A stretch of 64,000 bases of DNA from contig CM035233.1 in NCBI GenBank assembly GCA_020226215.1, forward strand, positions 3,038,001 to 3,102,000. Reading direction: 5' to 3'. A program made the position numbers and the translations under genes. Under the pieces are notes generated by a model that made no database searches, had not been told where the DNA came from, and was given only the letters and a program-made list of their open reading frames with translations. This DNA comes from Sindora glabra. Lineage: Eukaryota > Streptophyta > Magnoliopsida > Fabales > Fabaceae. Positions 48,341 to 60,979 of this stretch are shown in pieces; position 1 is the first letter of the stretch, and each line of letters opens with the position of its first letter.

Positions 48341-49698
48341 TATTGGGATTGGGAGACAAATAGTTGCAGTAGAATTTAACCAATCCTAGCTAAGGATCCA
48401 TGTGAAACGATTAGATTAGGACAAGGATTTAGTCATTACCTTTTGCAAATGATTCAAAGCCTTAATCGTTGATCACCTTTTTGACTTACTTTGGGTCGAA
48501 GACTTTAAGGTATCCACATAAACCCGTGAATTACCAGTGAACATTCTATGACCACTGATTGGAATTCTTTTCTTTTGCCTCACAGTGCTAAGTACACCCT
48601 TTTTAGGATTGTGGTCAATGAAGGTTGCTAAAGTTTTCTATATTAGGATGCATGAATAATCATTGAATTAACACCCAACAAGCTTATATAAATAGGTACA
48701 CAAAAAACCCTTAACTAATTGGGCTTTGTTTCATGTATGATTATGGGCTTATAATTATAATATGAAATTCTCATATATTAGACCTAAACAATTTTGTCCA
48801 TTAATTCCAAATCGACTAAGTTGTAAGTGTGCAGCACTATAGGCTTTCATTACATTGGCAGTGATCATAAATCATGTTAATAATCATAAATAATGAGTCG
48901 TGTCTAGCAACACATCATTGTTATCCAAATAATGAGAAAGTTAGTGATTTGATTGAACCTATATATGTAATCATTATTTATGACTTTTTTATTCTTGACA
49001 TCTAGATTAAGCACAAGACATGGATTGTATCACTCTCATATAACCCAATTCAAATGTTTCTTAATTCCTAAGTAAGCTAACTAAAGCAAATATAATTGAT
49101 ATCCTATATCAATCCATTTGAGCATAGCTATGCATTTTTCTTAGCCTTATTTAATCAAAGGCTCCATAGATGTCACTCTTGTTATATAAGAAGGATAAAT
49201 TCCATTTTGATCACATAAACCCTTTCACATGATATGTGACATATTCAATAACTACTTTTACATTCACTTACCATGAGTGACATAAAGCAGTATCAAAATG
49301 TAGAACTCACATGTTGGCAACCTTGGCAATCTTATGTTAAATGACTATATTAATGATAATCACTAAGAATCACTCATGACACTCATATAATGATCCATGT
49401 AGTATTCTTAAGGTGGGTTAGTCCAGTACATAAGTTCGTTAACTTGTACTTATGTGTAGACTTAATATCTCATATAATCCACCACACATGTTAGTCTTAA
49501 AATATCAATGCAACTTAATCTACAATGATATATGACTAGAGATATGTAAGAATACAATTATTCTAAGGTTATTATTATAATTAAATATACTATACAAATG
49601 ATATGCGTATAAATATGATAATTAAAATTGCCTTTAAAATAAAATGATTTAAATTTATAATAATCCATATGATTAGTTTTAGGGCATATACACTAATA
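48341..49698 (-). repeat. Copia 2 3' LTR
   Basis: It starts TATTGGGATTGGGAG (G to A in the terminal TG) and ends CATATACACTAATA, followed by ATCTCCCACTTG, the purine tract on the minus strand. Colinear with the copia 1 LTR but clearly diverged. Its first 15 bases match the outer solo LTR at 33387 better than copia 1. Confidence 0.92.
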
Positions 49699-49741
49699 AT
49701 CTCCCACTTGTATTAAAGTTAATCATCCAGGTATCTAATAC

Positions 49742-50054
49742 TAAGGCTATAAAATAGGCCGGCCATGCTTGGTTTATGATGGGCTGGTTCGTATTACACA
49801 TGTTAGAAAATGAGTTTAATTTTAAGGGTCCAAACCTACATAAAACTTATGTGGATATGGGCTGGTCTGCGATTTTTAACTAAAAACCTATAGATTTTGC
49901 AAATACGGGTCAGTTCATTGTGGACTAGGTCTTTGATGGGCCAATTCATATTACTCGTGTTAAAAAATGGACTTAATTTTAAGGGCCCATGTTCGTAAAA
50001 ATGGGTCATAGGTCACGCGCTGGTCCGTAAGCCACAACCTATTTGATATCCCTA
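49742..50054. mobile_element. MITE, 313 bp, hAT-like ends
   Basis: It is absent from the matching site in copia 1, where CTAATACCTATGG is uninterrupted. Left end TAAGGCTATAAAATAGGCCG; right end, read inward on the minus strand, TAGGGATATCAAATAGGTTG: 15 of 20 bases agree. A TAC triplet flanks both sides (49739-49741 and 50055-50057). Ends beginning TAGGG are common in hAT-derived MITEs, but those normally leave 8 bp duplications, so the superfamily is uncertain. Inside, a segment of about 55 bp occurs twice (from about 49778 and 49934). Confidence 0.85.
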
Positions 50055-50057
50055 TAC

Positions 50058-51440
50058 CTATGGGTTTTATATGACTATCATACTTCTACTGTGTTAGGGG
50101 TTTTGTTAGTGGATTAGCATTGTTATCATCAGTCGGTATTCTACATATTTTGATAATGTTTTTATCGATGATATCTTTTATGAGAGATAGTGCTGAAGTA
50201 TGTGTTTAGATTTCTAGTTAGACCTAGGTTCCTTAATTTGTACAATGGCTTTATTATTGTTACAATGGAGCTCTACTAAGTCAACAATGCTAGGAATAAA
50301 TTTAAGTTTAGTGATGAAATTCTTAATCGAAACAGCCTCTTTTAGAGCATCTAATGCTGCAATATATTTAGCTTCTATTGTAAAATTAGTCATTGTCCCT
50401 TACTTTGAACTCTTCCAGGTCACAACGCCACCATTAAAGAAAAATACATAACCTAACTACAATCTAAAATCATCTTTGTTGGTTAAAAAGTTAACATCAG
50501 TGTAACCTCTTAAAATGAGCTCTTCCTTACCTCCATAAATTAAGAATATATCTTTAGTTCTTCTTAAGTACTTAAGAATATTTTTAACAGCTGTTCAGTG
50601 GCTTTCACTAGGATCTAATTGGTATCTACTCATCATACTTAAAGCATACGAGGCATCAGGACGAATACATAACATGACATACATGATAGACCCAATTGTA
50701 GATGCATAAGGAATCTTATTCATGTGCTGTTTATCACATTCTATAGAAGGACACTGAGTTTTTGAGAGATTTATGCTATGTGACATCAATAAGAATCCTC
50801 TTTTAGAATCTTGCATGCTAAACCTCTTTAGCACTTTATCAATGTTTGTACTCTGACTTAAGCTAAGGAACTTTCTTGATCTATCTCTATAGATTTTGAT
50901 ACCTAATATATAGGTGGCCTTACCTAAGTCTTTCATGGAAAAATAATTTCTTAACCAGGTTTTTATAGATTATAGTATAGGAATGTCATTTCCAATGAGC
51001 AGTATGTCATTTACATATAACACTAGAAAGATTATTGCACTCTCACTAACCTTTTTATACACATAAGGTTCATCTTCATTATTGATGAAACCAAACTCTT
51101 TGATTATATCATCAAAATAAAAATTTCAACTCTAAGAAACTTGCTTCAATCCATAAATGGATCATTGTAATTTGTAAACTTTTTCAACATTTTTAGGATT
51201 TACAAAACCTTCAAGTTGTGTTATGTACATATCCTTAAGAAGATTTCCATTAAGAAAAGCAATTTTAACATCAATTTGCTAGATCTCATAATCATAATAT
51301 GCAACTATAGCTACAAGAATCTTGATAAATTTAAGCATGATAACTAGGGAAAAGGTTTCATTATAGTGAATACCATGGATTTGTTTAAAACCTTTTGCAA
51401 TGAGTCATCCTTTAGAGGTACACACATTACCATCCATGTC
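50058..51440 (-). pseudogene. Copia 2 reverse transcriptase and RNase H
   Basis: Colinear with codons 843-1317 of copia 1 but with many substitutions. The longest open part (113 codons, 50595-50936) begins MKDLGKATYILGIKIYRDRS and ends at LDPSESH. The YVDD region near 50995-51020 and the AFLNGN region near 51240-51265 are recognisable. Stops and at least one frameshift occur between them. Confidence 0.92.
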
Positions 51441-52223
51441 AATTTTCTTTTTAAAAATTCATTTGCACCCTATGGGTTTTACCCCTTCAGGTGGTTTAAC
51501 CAAGGTCCAAACTTGGTTTGCGTACATGGAGTCCATCTATAATTTCATAGCTTCTAACCATTTCTTGGAAATCTAAGCCCATCATAGCCTCTTAGTAGAT
51601 TGTGGGCTCATCTTGGTCCATAAATTAACACATCACCAGTGATGAGTCATAAGAAATCAATATTTCTTAGGCTCACAATGTATCTTACTAAGCCTACATA
51701 GGTTCTATGTTACATGAGTAGGTTCTTCCATAACTGGTTGTGGAACAGACTCAAGTTCTATCTCAAGTTTAATGTTCTCCCATTGATCTTAAATTTCCTC
51801 AAGTTCTATTCTCCTCCCACTAATTTTCTAGAGATAAATTCTCTCTTTAGAAAGATACTAGTTTGAGTAATAAACACCTTTTGCTTAGTTAGATTATAGA
51901 AATAATATCCTTTGGTCCCTTTAGGATATCTAACAAAAAATATTTATTAGATTTGGTTCCAAGTTTATTAGATATCTGATGTCTTATGTAAGCTTCACAA
52001 CCTTAGGATATTTTCCAGTTTATATCTCATATGGTATCTTTTGAATTAATTTTGATGGAACACAATTTAGTGTAAAGGTTGTAGTTTCTAAAGGATGGCC
52101 CCATAAAGAATTTGAAAAGTCAACTTGACTTATCATCAATCAAACCATGTTAACAAAGTTCGATTCCTACTGTTAGATATACCATTCCATTGAGGTGTTG
52201 TTGGTGGAGTGAGTTGTGATACA
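51441..52223 (-). pseudogene. Copia 2 integrase C-terminal part
   Basis: It follows copia 1 codons 590-842: the GxKPIGCK junction near 51460, an MxMDSMYANQVW-like block near 51530, VFIA/YYFYN words near 51880-51910, and the PYEIW region near 52020. Several 1-2 base indels and stops. It is cut at 52223 by the plus-strand solo LTR. Confidence 0.88.
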
Positions 52224-52228
52224 ATACT

Positions 52229-54254
52229 TGTTGGTGTGTGTCCTAAGAGTCAATCATAAAGATAATTGTAATAATGTATAATATATTATATTTTATTTCA
52301 AGCAATATAATTATTATATTTTATTTTTATTTTTTTATATCTGCACAATTTATAACTTAATATAATAATTGTCCTTGGAATAATTTTACTATTCCTAAAA
52401 TGCCCCTAGTCAAGTATTATTGTAAAAAAGATAGTAATAGTACATCGATACTAACGTGTATAGTAACTAATAATTATGAATCATGGATATGTAATATCAA
52501 GTCAATACATGAGTATATTGTTAGTGAACAGATGTACTAGACTGACCCATAATAAGAAAACTATATAGATTGTCATATGTCATTAGTTATTCTCATAAGA
52601 CGACAATGCATGTAGTCTTTTGACCTGAAGTCACTACAATTCCCTATATGAGGAGTCACACACTTTGATATCATCCTGTATCACCTTTAACTGGGATGTG
52701 TTATAGGACATTGATTGGGTGTGTCATGAATCACGTAGAGGGATGTGAGTGATGTAGATGGGAATTTTATTCTTATTATATAGTGGGAGTGATATCCTTG
52801 GGCCCCTTGATTGAGTGAGATTAAGAAATGTATGGTCATGCTCAAATGCATCAATACATGAGTACATTGTTAATGAACAGATGTACTGGACTGACCCATA
52901 ATGAGAAAACTATATAGATTATCATATGTCATTAGTTATTCTCATGAGACCACAATCTATGTAGTCCTTTGACCTGAAGTCACTACAGCTCCCTATATGA
53001 GAAGTCATACACTTTGATATCATCCTGTATCACCTTTAACTGGGATATATTGTAGAATGTTGATTGGGTGTGTCATGAATCACGTAAAGGGATGTGATTG
53101 ATGTAGATGGAAATTTTGTTCTTATTACATAGTGGGAGTGATATTCTTGGGCCCATTGATTGAGTGAGATTAAGAAATGTATGGTTATGCTCAAATGGAT
53201 CAATATCAGATATTGATCATTTATTTAAGTTAGTCTACTTAGTATCAAGAAATATAAATTGAACATCAATGAGGATGGCGCATTCCATGTCTCTAGTTCG
53301 ATTTAGATATCGTTACAAAAGGGACTATGTTGCAAAGTATTATTTATACATTAAGTGAATATTGAGTCACAGACATTTTTACTACTTAGGTGGCAGTGAT
53401 GTATTGCTAGATACTACTCACTGTCTATGGTTCACAAGTAAGCTATTGCCAATGTATTAAGAACCTACAGGGTCACACAAAAAGGAATAAGATAATAATT
53501 AATTGAGCTTTAGTTAGACTAAAATGCAATTAATTGAGCTTATTTTCATGCATATATATTTATATTATTAAAATAATAATATATTTTCACGTAATACATG
53601 TGATATATTATGTGATATTATTTGATATTAAAGTAATATTAGATAATTACGTTATTAGATATTAGAAAATTATATTATGAGATAATATTATTTTCTAATA
53701 TAAGATAACTATATGCCATTTTAATATTAGATAATTATATTACAAGATAATGTTATTATCCAATATTAGATAATTAATAGATAAGTCCTATCTCTCATCA
53801 CTCTTTCCATGATAAGGATAAGGTGATAATTGTTAAGTGAGATTAGGATTTTCGAAGTATTATCCTAGTAGGACTAGGAATGTGGTATGTCTTAGTTCTA
53901 TAAAAGGAACTTGAAGGCAACACTTTATATATACACATTAGCTACCATTAAATCCTAAATCATTTAAGAAAACGCACTAATCCTAATCCTAGTGAGAGAG
54001 ACATATCTTAGCAGATTTGTGAAGAGTGAGAAGTCATTAATTCACTTCGTGTGGATACCATAGAGACATTGTACTTTTTGGCCAGTGTTTGATTCATGAT
54101 TTATCTCGATTTTTCAAAGTTTTGTTCAGAAAGAACGTGAGCATATAAAAGGTAAAAACCCTAACATTGATTTATGCCATTTTGTATGGATCCTCGGTAG
54201 AATTTGGATAAAAAATTTTAATTTTTGCTGCATATGTTGATCCAAATCCTAACA
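52229..54254 (+). mobile_element. Solo copia LTR inside copia 2 integrase (2026 bp)
   Basis: Plus-strand ends TGTTGGTGTGTGTCCTAAG and CAAATCCTAACA. Flanks ATACT (52224-52228) and ATGCC (54255-54259); the matching copia 1 site reads ACAATGCCAC, so the left copy of the duplication has two transitions. Its start resembles the minus-strand solo LTR at 19591-21299, so it is the same family in opposite orientation. The extra length comes from the internal duplication at about 52502-53200. Confidence 0.93.
52502..53200. repeat. Tandem duplication of about 349 bp within the solo LTR
   Basis: The first copy starts CAATACATGAGTATATTGTT near 52502. The second starts CAATACATGAGTACATTGTT near 52851. Both run through TTTGACCTGAAGTCACTACA and AATGTATGGT(C/T)ATGCTC. 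Copies are very similar, with scattered differences. Confidence 0.93.
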
Positions 54255-54700
54255 ATGCCACACTCCTTTAAATGATTAAGGAACTCTCAGTCGAAGTATT
54301 CATCACTTTGATCTAATCAAAGTGCTTTAATACTTTTATCAAGTTGATTTTATACTTCATTCTTGAATTCTTTGAACTTTTCAAAGGAATTAGACTTGTT
54401 TTCATAAGAAACATATAGCCATATATGCTAAAATCATCGATAAAAGTAATGAAGTATTAATAACTACCTCTAGCTTGTATGTTTAAAGGTCCATATATAT
54501 CACTATGTATAAGGCCTAGTAAATCACTAGCCTTTTCACCTTTCCCAGTAAAAAGAGCTTTAGTCATCTTGCTTAATAAATATAACTCACATATCTCATA
54601 TGATTCAAACTCAAAAGAGTCCAAAAATCCATCCTTATAGAGTTTAGAGATGCATGTCTTATTTATATGGCCCAAACAATAAAGCCAAAAATAGGTTAGA
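54255..54700 (-). pseudogene. Copia 2 integrase N-terminal part
   Basis: It resumes right of the solo LTR with the segment matching copia 1 codons 440-580. The open part (54457-54675) begins MGHINKTCISKLYKDGFLDS; it includes CELYLLSKMTKALF, where the second Cys of the CxxC is lost, and LIHSDIYGPL with the first catalytic Asp kept. Confidence 0.9.
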
Positions 54701-55130
54701 TTTGATTCATTAGTTTTTGACCTTTCTAGTGTTTATCTTATAGATTGGATTTTCAAGGTCCAAAATATAAAGACCATTTGTTACATGTGCACTACCATAA
54801 AATATTTCCTTTAAATAAATAGAGTAACATTTGTCCTTTATTATAAATGAAAAGCCTTTCTTGTCTAAATAAGAAACAGAAATCAAATTCCTACTAACAA
54901 TGGGCACAAAATAACAATTGTCTAATTCCAAAACTAATCCACTAAGCAAAGATAAATAATAAGTCTTTACAGCTAATGCAACAACTCTTGATCCATTTCC
55001 AATGTGCAGGTCTATTTCAACCTTGGCTAATAATTTACTTCCTTTAAGATCCTACACATTTATATAAATGTGAGTACTACATCTAGTATCTAATACCCAA
55101 GATGTAGAAATAGATAAATTAACCTCTTAA
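54701..55130 (-). pseudogene. Copia 2 protease and pre-integrase
   Basis: Open part 54710-54949 reads LSGLVLELDNCYFVPIVSRN and LISVSYLDKKGFSFIIKD, matching copia 1 codons 351-427. The protease active-site region near 55075-55110 is broken; the DTG triplet reads with substitutions (DTRC-like) and a frameshift follows gag. Confidence 0.87.
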
Positions 55131-55972
55131 CATAAATACCTAAGTTGGAAGTCTCACTTCCCTTTTGCTTCTCAAGTTTTTCTAGGTAAAGCTTGCAATT
55201 TTGCTTCCAATGTCTTAGTTCTTTACAATGGAAGCATTGCCTTTCCTTGGCCACACCATCTTTAGTCTTCAGTATAGAGGAACTTAACTTGGACTTTCCA
55301 TCAGTCTTATTCTTATTCTTTTTATTCTTAACCTTAGACTTACCCTTCCCTTTGCCTTTTTGAACCATCATAATGGAATTGGACTTGGACTTTTTCAAGT
55401 TTTGCTTAATAGTTCTTAGCATATTAAGTAGTTTAGGCAAAGTATTATTAATTTTGTTCATATTGTAATTCATGATGAATTAACCATAGCTTTCAAGCAA
55501 TAATTATAGAACTATGTCAATAGCTAATTCTTGTTGTAAAGGAAAACCCAACCTTTCAAGGCTATTGATGTATCTGATCATCCTAAACACATGTGTAGCA
55601 ATAAGTGTTCCCTTAGCCATCTTACATTGAAATAATACTTTGGATACATCATACTTCTCATGCCTTACTTGCTCTTGGTAGAGTTGTTTGAGGTGATCAA
55701 TTATATTGAAAGCCTCCATATCGCATGTTGCTTTTAAAGCTCATAATTCATAGTAGTAAGCATAAGACAGCTAACATTCAAAGCATCTTATAGATGCTTC
55801 TTATAAGTATCCTTTTTTGCTTGAGGAGCATTGGTAGCTCTAGGACATATTACTTTTTCTCATGCTTGGGGACAATCCTCAAGTTTTGATACTAATCGAG
55901 AAAATTTGTCCCATTCAATTTATCGTTCTCAAGGATAGATCACAATGATAGGTTTGATGTATTTGATGCTAT
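55090..55972 (-). pseudogene. Copia 2 gag
   Basis: Two open parts (55090-55473 and 55504-55719) match copia 1 gag codons 90-290. The zinc knuckle CFHCKELRHWKQNC near 55200-55241 keeps all four ligands. The Lys-rich GKGKGKSKVKNKKNK stretch is preserved. The start codon site (55970-55972) is ATA instead of ATG. Several stops and small deletions lie in the N-terminal third; copia 1 codons for NEPAAN are missing near 55840. Confidence 0.92.
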
Positions 55973-57750
55973 GGTTATCTACAATAGAAAAATATACAGA
56001 ATGAAGAGTCATGTATTTTATTTATTTAATAAGGATCTTTCATTAATTAATAATCCCACGTATTTTTCTTAAAATAATAACCTTCACTATTATTTTAGAA
56101 AATCTTATCGTCAAGGTTTTCTAACTAAGCTAAGATCCATATTTTATCAAATCTTGAGTTAGCTTTGGCTAATCGCACAAGATATGACTATTTAGGTAAA
56201 TAACTCCTTGTCAATTACATTTTATACAACTCTTGGATAGTTAGGGTGAATAACATTTAGTTCAAATTTATTTCATGAACTTATAACCAACTCTATGCCT
56301 TTAGGCCCTTAATCTTATTGGTATAGCTCAGTTAAAGTTAAAACTAATAATTAGCAATTTGCATTTCACTTTTATCCTATCACGCCTTACTAAGATAGAC
56401 TTTAGGCACTTTGCTTTGACAAAACTACCTATAATCAATTAAGATCTTGATGAGTGCTATTATTGGAAGGTATCTCTTTTGACTTAATATTTTGTTTGAG
56501 GGATTTTAATGTTATTGATCTCACCATTACTGTACTTGGTTGTATTCAACATGCATCATATACATCTAGTATAGGTATATCATACATTCATCATATGCAT
56601 CTCATACATAAATCATAAATTAGACATAACATGATCATGGCCCTGACCTAAGTGATATTCTAAGCTCAAGAATATCGAATAAAAATAAGAAAAAAAACTT
56701 CTTCCTAAGAATCTTCTTCTTTCTCCATGGCTTGATCTCCACTTTTATTGTTGCCTCTTTAGGTGCTTCAATAAATATTAATACATAATAAATAAAGAAA
56801 CCTCAAGTTACATTCAAAGGGAATGAGATGAGAAGAGAATGTACAACCAGAAGTTATAGAAAGGCATGACAGGTAGGCCGTATTTTAAAATTACAACAAA
56901 ATCAAAGGCCATAATCATATGCCATACATCAAGCAATAAAATAACATGATAAATGAAACATATATTGAAAATATGTTTTCAATATCAAAATCTAAATTAA
57001 TTAGTTAATTCTGAATTAATCAACTAATTACTTAATGTCATATTATGTAGAGAATTTTCAACAATCCCATTAGTTGGTTAGTGGGCAAGGTTAAGAGGAG
57101 CTACTTTTGTGGGAGAGGTGGGGGTGGAGCCCCCTAAGTAAAAAAAAATTGATTACATCTAACATTCAGCCAAGTTCACACATACACTTCATACATAAGT
57201 CTAGATTTATTTTAATCACATTAAACAAGTTAAATAGATCCATATATGAAGATAATTTCAAAATTAATCATATTAATTATGTGCAAAATAGATTATATAT
57301 TTGAACATAAAGTATATCATATATACGAAACCAGATTCAAGGAATTAATTTGATTAATTCTGATTCGTAATAGAACTTGGGTTTAATTAAAAAATATTTT
57401 TCATATATTAAATTATATTCACATAATTAATCCTATTAATTTTGTTCAAAATAGAACCCAGAATCAATCACAAAATTAGTTTCAAATTCAAACCAGAATC
57501 TAAAAAATAATCATGAAACATATTTGAATTTGAACTAAAACCCAAAATTAAGCGTAATTAGATTCAAATTCAAACTAAAATCCAGAATTAATCACATTAA
57601 TTTTACTTGAACCAAAATGCATGAAATCAAATTCATAGGATTAAACTCACTAATCCTAATCGGAATTCATTTAAGTATGATTTATAAAACAATTCATCAA
57701 GTTAAATTCACGCAACCAGCTAATAGAATCCTAATCTAACATTTCACTAG
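55973..57750 (-). other. Copia 2 untranslated leader
   Basis: Colinear with the copia 1 leader. The GC-rich block survives at about 57062-57140, heavily eroded: CCCATTAGTTGGTTAGTGGG in place of the perfect copia 1 inverted repeat, and GGGGGTGGAGCCCCC in place of GGGGGCGGAGCCCCC. Confidence 0.8.
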
Positions 57751-57765
57751 TAGCTTTGATACCAT
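57751..57765 (-). other. Copia 2 primer binding site
   Basis: The minus strand reads TGGTATCAAAGCTA next to the LTR. Same site as in copia 1 with one transition in the core (TGGTATCAGAGC). Confidence 0.85.
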
Positions 57766-58277
57766 TGTTAGGATCGAGGCCAAATAGGTGTAAACAGAAT
57801 TTAATTGATCCTAACTAAAGATCCATGTGAAATGATTAAATTAGGATAAGGATTTAGTCATTACCTTTTACAGATGTTCAAAAGCTTAATCATTAATCAT
57901 CTTTTTGACTTGCTTTCGGTTAAAAGCTTTGAGGTATTCACATGAACTTAGGAATCACTAGTGAACCGCCTATAACCACTAATTGGAATTTCTCTTCTTT
58001 TGCCTCATAGTGCTAGCTATATCCTTTTTAAGGTTGTGGTTAAGGAACGTTGCTAGGGTTTTCTACGTTAGGATGCATGAATAATCATTGAATTAACACC
58101 TAATAAGTCTATTTAAATAGGTGCATAGAAAACCCTAACTAATTAGGCTTTGTTCCATGAATAATTATGAGCTTATAAACATAATATGAAGTTCCTATAT
58201 ATTAGGCTTAAACAATTTTGTCCATTAATTCTAAATCCACTGAAGTTCTAAGTGTGTGACATTATAGGCTTTCATTA
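57766..58277 (-). repeat. Copia 2 5' LTR, left part
   Basis: It starts TGTTAGGATCGAGG and follows the LTR to GGCTTTCATTA, where the 2.7 kb solo LTR interrupts. It continues at 60980. Confidence 0.92.
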
Positions 58278-60979
58278 TATAATGTCCTAAACTTTAAGTT
58301 CTATCATTTGAATCTCTAAATTCTGAGGTTGTAGAAACTGAAGAGCACAGTTTAAATTAGCTTGTTATGTGAATTCCAAGTTGAAAGGTGTTAAGTATAA
58401 GTGTAATCTGAAATTTTGAAGGAAAGGGAGTAATAGGAAAGGAATTAATTTTCCTAAATACTATAGATGATCAGAGGAGATTAGAAAACCCTAGAAATGG
58501 GACTTGTTTAAGTCTAATAGTATATGAATTTTCAGACAGTCAGGTGAACCTTATAGACTATATTGCAAAGTACAAAATGAAGTGTGAATAAAGTGTAAAT
58601 AATCAAGAATTTGGGGTCTAGTATGTAATTCCATAAAGTATGACCAATAGAAACTTGGACAAGTGTCATTTTTATAAATAAATTCCAAGAATAGCCTTAC
58701 TAATTAGTGAGAAAGGACTAAAATGCCCTTAATAATTCAAAAAATAACTAAAATGCCCTTGAATTGTCATGAAAGTTCTTCCTCCTTCTCCATTCTTCTC
58801 CAAAACCGTAGATGACTCCATGAAGCAAGCTTGAATGTGTGAAAGAGAGAAAGAAGAGAGAGAAATTTTTGTTGGCCTTTTTTTACCTAGAAATCTTAAG
58901 AATTAGGACTTGGTGTAGAACACAAAATTGCTCCCCTCATTGAGCTCTATCACATGATATATTTAGATTGAAGAAATCTTAAGTTTGATAAAGTTTAGTG
59001 AACTTCAAGTTAGGAATTTCAAGTTACTCTAAAAGGTAAATTTGTTCTCCTTTCAAAGCTCTTTAAGGTGCTCTTTTTAGTTTCTTGAAATTATGATGTT
59101 TGTGTGGTCAAAGGAAGGTTGACCATGGAGTTTAGGATGATTTAAGTATGTCTAATAATATTTTGGATGTTGTTATATTGATGTATGGACTTTGGTTTGG
59201 TGTAAAAACAACAAGAAATCATGATGTACGAAGTAGGGTTTTAGAGGCCTAATAGTGTATGTATGTGTATGGTATGTTTTGCTTAGAATTTGGTTAAATT
59301 AATGAAATTATAATGATTCTTATGAATTATAGAGCTTATGGAAGATGAAATTTTGAATTAGGAAAGCTTGTGTGGAAACCTGATTTTGAAGTCTCAAAAT
59401 TGTGAGAAGGGAAAAAGAAGGAGGAAAAGAGTTTTAGCTATTTAATCATGTTTTGGAAGGTTTAGAATGATGAGAAAGAATGATGGTGTTCTAATGGTTG
59501 CTATAATGTGTATTTATGTGTAGAACAAGTAAAGGAATTATCAAGTGAGGGTAAAGGAATCATCATCATTGGAAGTTTTTAAAAAGGTAGCTAGCTTTAT
59601 CCTTAAGCTTTGTTTTTTATTTATATGTTTTTCTGTATCTTGTACCATTGTACGGAATGTGTATAAAATTGTTGTGTGCAGTACCTATGGCTCGAGTACC
59701 CTGAGAAGACAGTGAAATGCTGTATGTGAAGCCTATGGCCCGAGTTCCCTGAGAAGAGAGTGAAATTATTGTGTATGAGGCCTAGGTACGATTATCTGTG
59801 ATGGCCATTTAGATATCTATATGAGTCCTTGAATGGGCTTGATGATTGCTGTGTGTAGTGCATGTTTCCTACAATGGTATTAGATGACAATGATATGAAA
59901 TAATGTGTTAAATGATTGATTAATTGATTTTGAAATATATGTTTTATTGGTTTAAGGATCTAGAATGGCTTAATATGTTTTCCTCACACTAGCTGCTTAT
60001 TGGGAAACTTTGTTTCTTGTGCTTTTATATTGTTTACTAACCATTTCAGGTGATGCTTCCAAAAGTCTTTATAGTAAGGATTGAATATGGATGAGTTTGT
60101 TTATGTATTGAGGATGTATATTATGTGTGTTTTTAGTAAACTTGAATTATTGTATGATCATGTAAGTTTTTCCTATGTTGCATGACATATAAGAATTTGA
60201 TGTATTGTGAGCTGGTTTGGAGTAGAAGACATTTAGTATGCAATATGTGTGAAGTTGGAAATGACCAAATGAATAGTAATTGATCAAATGAACAGTAGTC
60301 TCGTAGGGCAGTGAGCTGGGTCTGTTTACATGAATTTTTGACTGGGTTATGGTGATCTAAAAATCATGATAAAATTCAGGGATGTACGTTACATATTCAA
60401 TGTACATTTTGACAAAATTAAGCCCAAAATAAGCTTATTTGTTATGGGAAATTGTTACACGTTTTGGACTGTCCTGTTTCCATCACAATGCTGAGTACCA
60501 GTTGTATCTTGGCATTTTGAGGGAGTAAATGGATGATTTTGTGTCTGAAAATTTTATGGCAATCATGTAACATATTTATAAAGTACCATACCAAATTTGA
60601 GCTTAATTGGAGATGATTTACCCCATGAACTAAGGGCATACTTTCGGTGCTGCGAATACTGGAAAGAACTGAAACGAGTTTACTTTGCTGTAAATTATAA
60701 GAGACCAAGTGATGTCCAAATGATATCAAATTTTTACATGATCAATTCAATGAGTATAGTGTTCATGAAAAAAATTTCGTGATTTTTAAAGTTCTAGAAA
60801 GTAGTTTCTCACATTTTTGAAGTTGGACTAGCAATTCTGAAAATGTGCAGAAAATTTCAGAAACTCAGAATTTGTAATATTTCGTTTCTCATAATCCAAA
60901 TTAAACCCTAGAAGCTCTAATTATGTAGTAATTACCTATTTAATAAGGAATTAAGGCATTAATAAGTAAGGGAGTTACA
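58278..60979 (+). mobile_element. Probable Ty3/gypsy solo LTR (2702 bp) inside the copia 2 LTR
   Basis: Ends TATAATGTCCTAAAC and GGGAGTTACA, i.e. eroded TGTAA/TTACA inverted ends. It is flanked by an exact 5 bp duplication CATTA (58273-58277 and 60980-60984), and the uninterrupted host LTR reads TTTCATTACATT. Plus-strand LTRs beginning TGTAATGTCC and ending in GTTACA, more than 2 kb long, with a CTCGAGT(T/A)CCCTGAG motif are typical in my memory of Tekay/Del chromoviruses; the lineage is inference. The open frames inside are not genes. Confidence 0.88.
59682..59790. repeat. Short tandem duplication inside the gypsy solo LTR
   Basis: Two units of about 52 bp containing CCTATGGC(T/C)CGAGT(A/T)CCCTGAG with AAGA(C/G)AGTGAAAT. 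Confidence 0.85.

Noticed and set aside
60442..60782. Overlapping open frames of 95 and 61 codons
   Set aside because: Inside the gypsy solo LTR on both strands; no domain, and LTRs of this kind do not code for proteins.
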